Assembly (NCBI GenBank): GCA_035772405.1
Contig: JAYKKM010000044.1
Coordinates: forward strand, 2,153,501 to 2,217,500
Direction of reading: 5' to 3'
Source of the DNA: Chrysogorgia sp. JL179-B06
Taxonomy: Eukaryota; Cnidaria; Anthozoa; Scleralcyonacea; Chrysogorgiidae
DNA: 64,000 bases
The notes beneath the pieces are model-generated. The model ran no database searches, had not been told where the DNA came from, and saw only the letters and a list, made by a program, of their open reading frames with translations. Each line of letters begins with the position of its first letter. Within the stretch, counting starts at the first letter, position 1. Shown in pieces: positions 58,301-61,300 of this stretch. A program made the position numbers and the translations under genes.

Positions 58301-61300
58301 TTAAAAAAATCAAATAGGTGGTACATATAGTGCAAATCTATAGGGTCCATTCAAATTGGATCCACAATTTGGACTACTGTGATGTCGAGCTGGCATGGAT
58401 GTGGATATAACTTAATATTTGATGCTCTTGAGAGGTCTCAATGCAGGGCAGGGAAACTGATCATTCCTAACTCAGGACTTGAAACTGATCAGTTAATAGA
58501 AATCCTAGGATTGGTACCTTTTGTAATTAGAAGAAAGATACATTGTGTAATGCTAGTTAAGAACTTATGTGAAGGCATTTCAACATCATATTGCGCTATT
58601 ATAGTAGCAGGAGACTTTAACCGTCTCGACACGAAGTCAATTGAAAGACATTTCAGACTCAAACAGATTGTGAAAATTCCAACTAGAAAGGACGCAATCT
58701 TAGATCGTGCCCTTACTAACTTACACCGCTTTTATGATGCTCCCCAGGGCTTCCCACCCTTTGGCCTGTCTGATCACAATACCATTACTGTGGAGGCTAA
58801 AGCACGAGAAAATTGTCATCAACAATCAAGATTTGTGTTGAAGCGTGACAAACGGAAAAGCAGAAGAGCTGAGCTTGGTAGATACCTGTGTGCATTTGAT
58901 TGGAATGTGTTATTCTCCCCTGCAAACTGCTGTCAGGATATGCTTGACATATTCAACAAGGTGCTGCAAACAGGACTAGACCTTCTGATGCCTATTACGA
59001 GAGTTCGCGTCAATACATCTGACGCCCCATGGATGAACTATCACCTTAAAACACTCATTCTTAAACGACAGACAGCTTTTCACGAAGGCGGTACGGAATC
59101 ACTGCAGTATAAATTTTACCGGAACGCCGTTAATCGCGAAAGAAAAGTGTGCAAGTTCTGGCACACTTTAAGACATTGTTTTCATCTTTTGGGCTACCCA
59201 AACGAAAGCACTTAATTATACACCCAGGGTCTTCTAGCTCAAGTATATCTTGCACTTTCTTCTCATCATATTCTCTCCGTTAATCGAAGAAACCTCCTTA
59301 CACTCCGGTACATTTCGAATGATGATATTGCACTTTCGGCGATCGCGTTCAACAATGTCGTCCTCGATTTTCTCCATTCCTTTTGCTACCACCGTTGCTG
59401 AAGATTTTTCAAAACAATCCATTATAATGGATTATTGTGTCTCCTTCGTTACCGACGCGTACGTACGAGCGGTATGCTTTTCCGTTTCCTTAACCACTGT
59501 TGTAACAAGAAGGGGTAGCACCTTCATTACCTCGGATTTAACTTTTTCGTGTAAGGACGGCTCCAAAACATGGCTTTCATTATCATCTATTGGCTTAACA
59601 AAGCAACTCGGACAATGCCATTCGGTGTATTTGCTAGCTTCTTTAGAAGACATGCCATTAAGTCCTACACATCTTACATGCCACTTTACATTGCAGCTGC
59701 AACAGATTATCGTTGGACTATTATAACGAACACCCACCGTTTTCATATTACATGGGCAAAGAAGAAGATCTACAATACTAGCACCTCCTGAACCCGCTGC
59801 CGCCATCTTTGATTCTGGAACTTGCACTTGTTCAATCCCTTTAACAATTTCTGCTGACATATTTAGTGTCTTAACATACCCAATGTCAACATAATCCTAT
59901 ATATATATATATATATATCCTACAGCATTGTCCAAGCTTATTAACAAACACAATAAGTTGTGGTGCAGTAGGCCATCTACTATAGTCGTAACATGTTCCG
60001 TAATGGATGGAGTAAACAAAGATTATTTCTGGAATACATACCAGTATACAATACGTGGACGTCAATTAAGCTATTAACTATGATTAAGCTCATATCCTCA
60101 GAAAAACTATACCCGGGTGAAAAAATTATAACCTTCTGATTGCTAGTGACTGCCTCTAACCATTGAGGCATCAAGAGTCAGATGGAGAGAGAAGGTTACA
60201 ATGATGTACTGATTTGAATGATATATAATTATCAGGGCCGGATATAGATATGTGGAGACCCTGGGCAGCCTTCAGTAGTGGAGCCCCCCCCCCCCCCCTC
60301 AAACTTGGAATACTAAAATGATGACAAAACATATTTACAGTCACCCATAAAGTATATTTTTCAAGTACAAATAATCTGAATAAAAATGTACATGTATAAA
60401 CATCATGATCAATCTACATAAGAATCTGGTTCCTATGTTTCAAGAGTAAAGAATCTGAATAAGCTAACAGTAGATCTATAAACTGTATATACTACCATTC
60501 ATGTAGGCACTCACAAATACATTTTTCCTAACAATTTTTTTCCCATGAAAAATGTGGAAGCCCCCTGGTTGTGGAGGCCACTGGGCCAGTCTTGCCCATA
60601 GGTAAATCCGGCCCTGATAATTATACTGCCTATGCGGCAGTCACTATATATCAGTAATGCACATAGGTATATATATATTTCAATTGAATCAGTACATCAT
60701 TGTAACCTTCACTCTGCATCTGAGTCTTGGGTAGCTCAATGGTTAGAGGTTCAATTCAGGTTCAATTCCTGTCTGGGACTAAGAATAATTTTTCTGAGAA
60801 TATGAGCTTGCATAACAATCATCCATGTATTGTCTGTCTCATACTCCGAGCTCCCTTATTCACTGCAGCAGCGTATATATTAACACTGACAAATATAGTA
60901 CAGTACTGTAATGCTTGTTTATGCTACAAAATTGTAGGCCAGGCCAAGGTTGTATAAACCCCAGTATAGCCTGCATGTTTTTGCACCCTACTAAACTACC
61001 AGTACTGTATAGGCTAATTCAAATTTTTAATTGTTCCATGATAGGTACAAACTTTAAACTTGCACTACGATTGTGATTTTTCGTTGGCTTTCCAACGGTA
61101 TATAGCATAAATCTCTCTGTTAAGTATTTCAAAATGTATATATTATGTACAACACTTAACATGACTAACATGTATATGGTTGTTTTATTGAAGAGTACGA
61201 TAAAAATGTTGTTCTGCGTACTGTGTAGGCACTAGGTAGTGTTAGAAATACATGTAAGAAATCGTGTGTAAGAGGACTATTCAATTTCCAGCGAAAGCCC

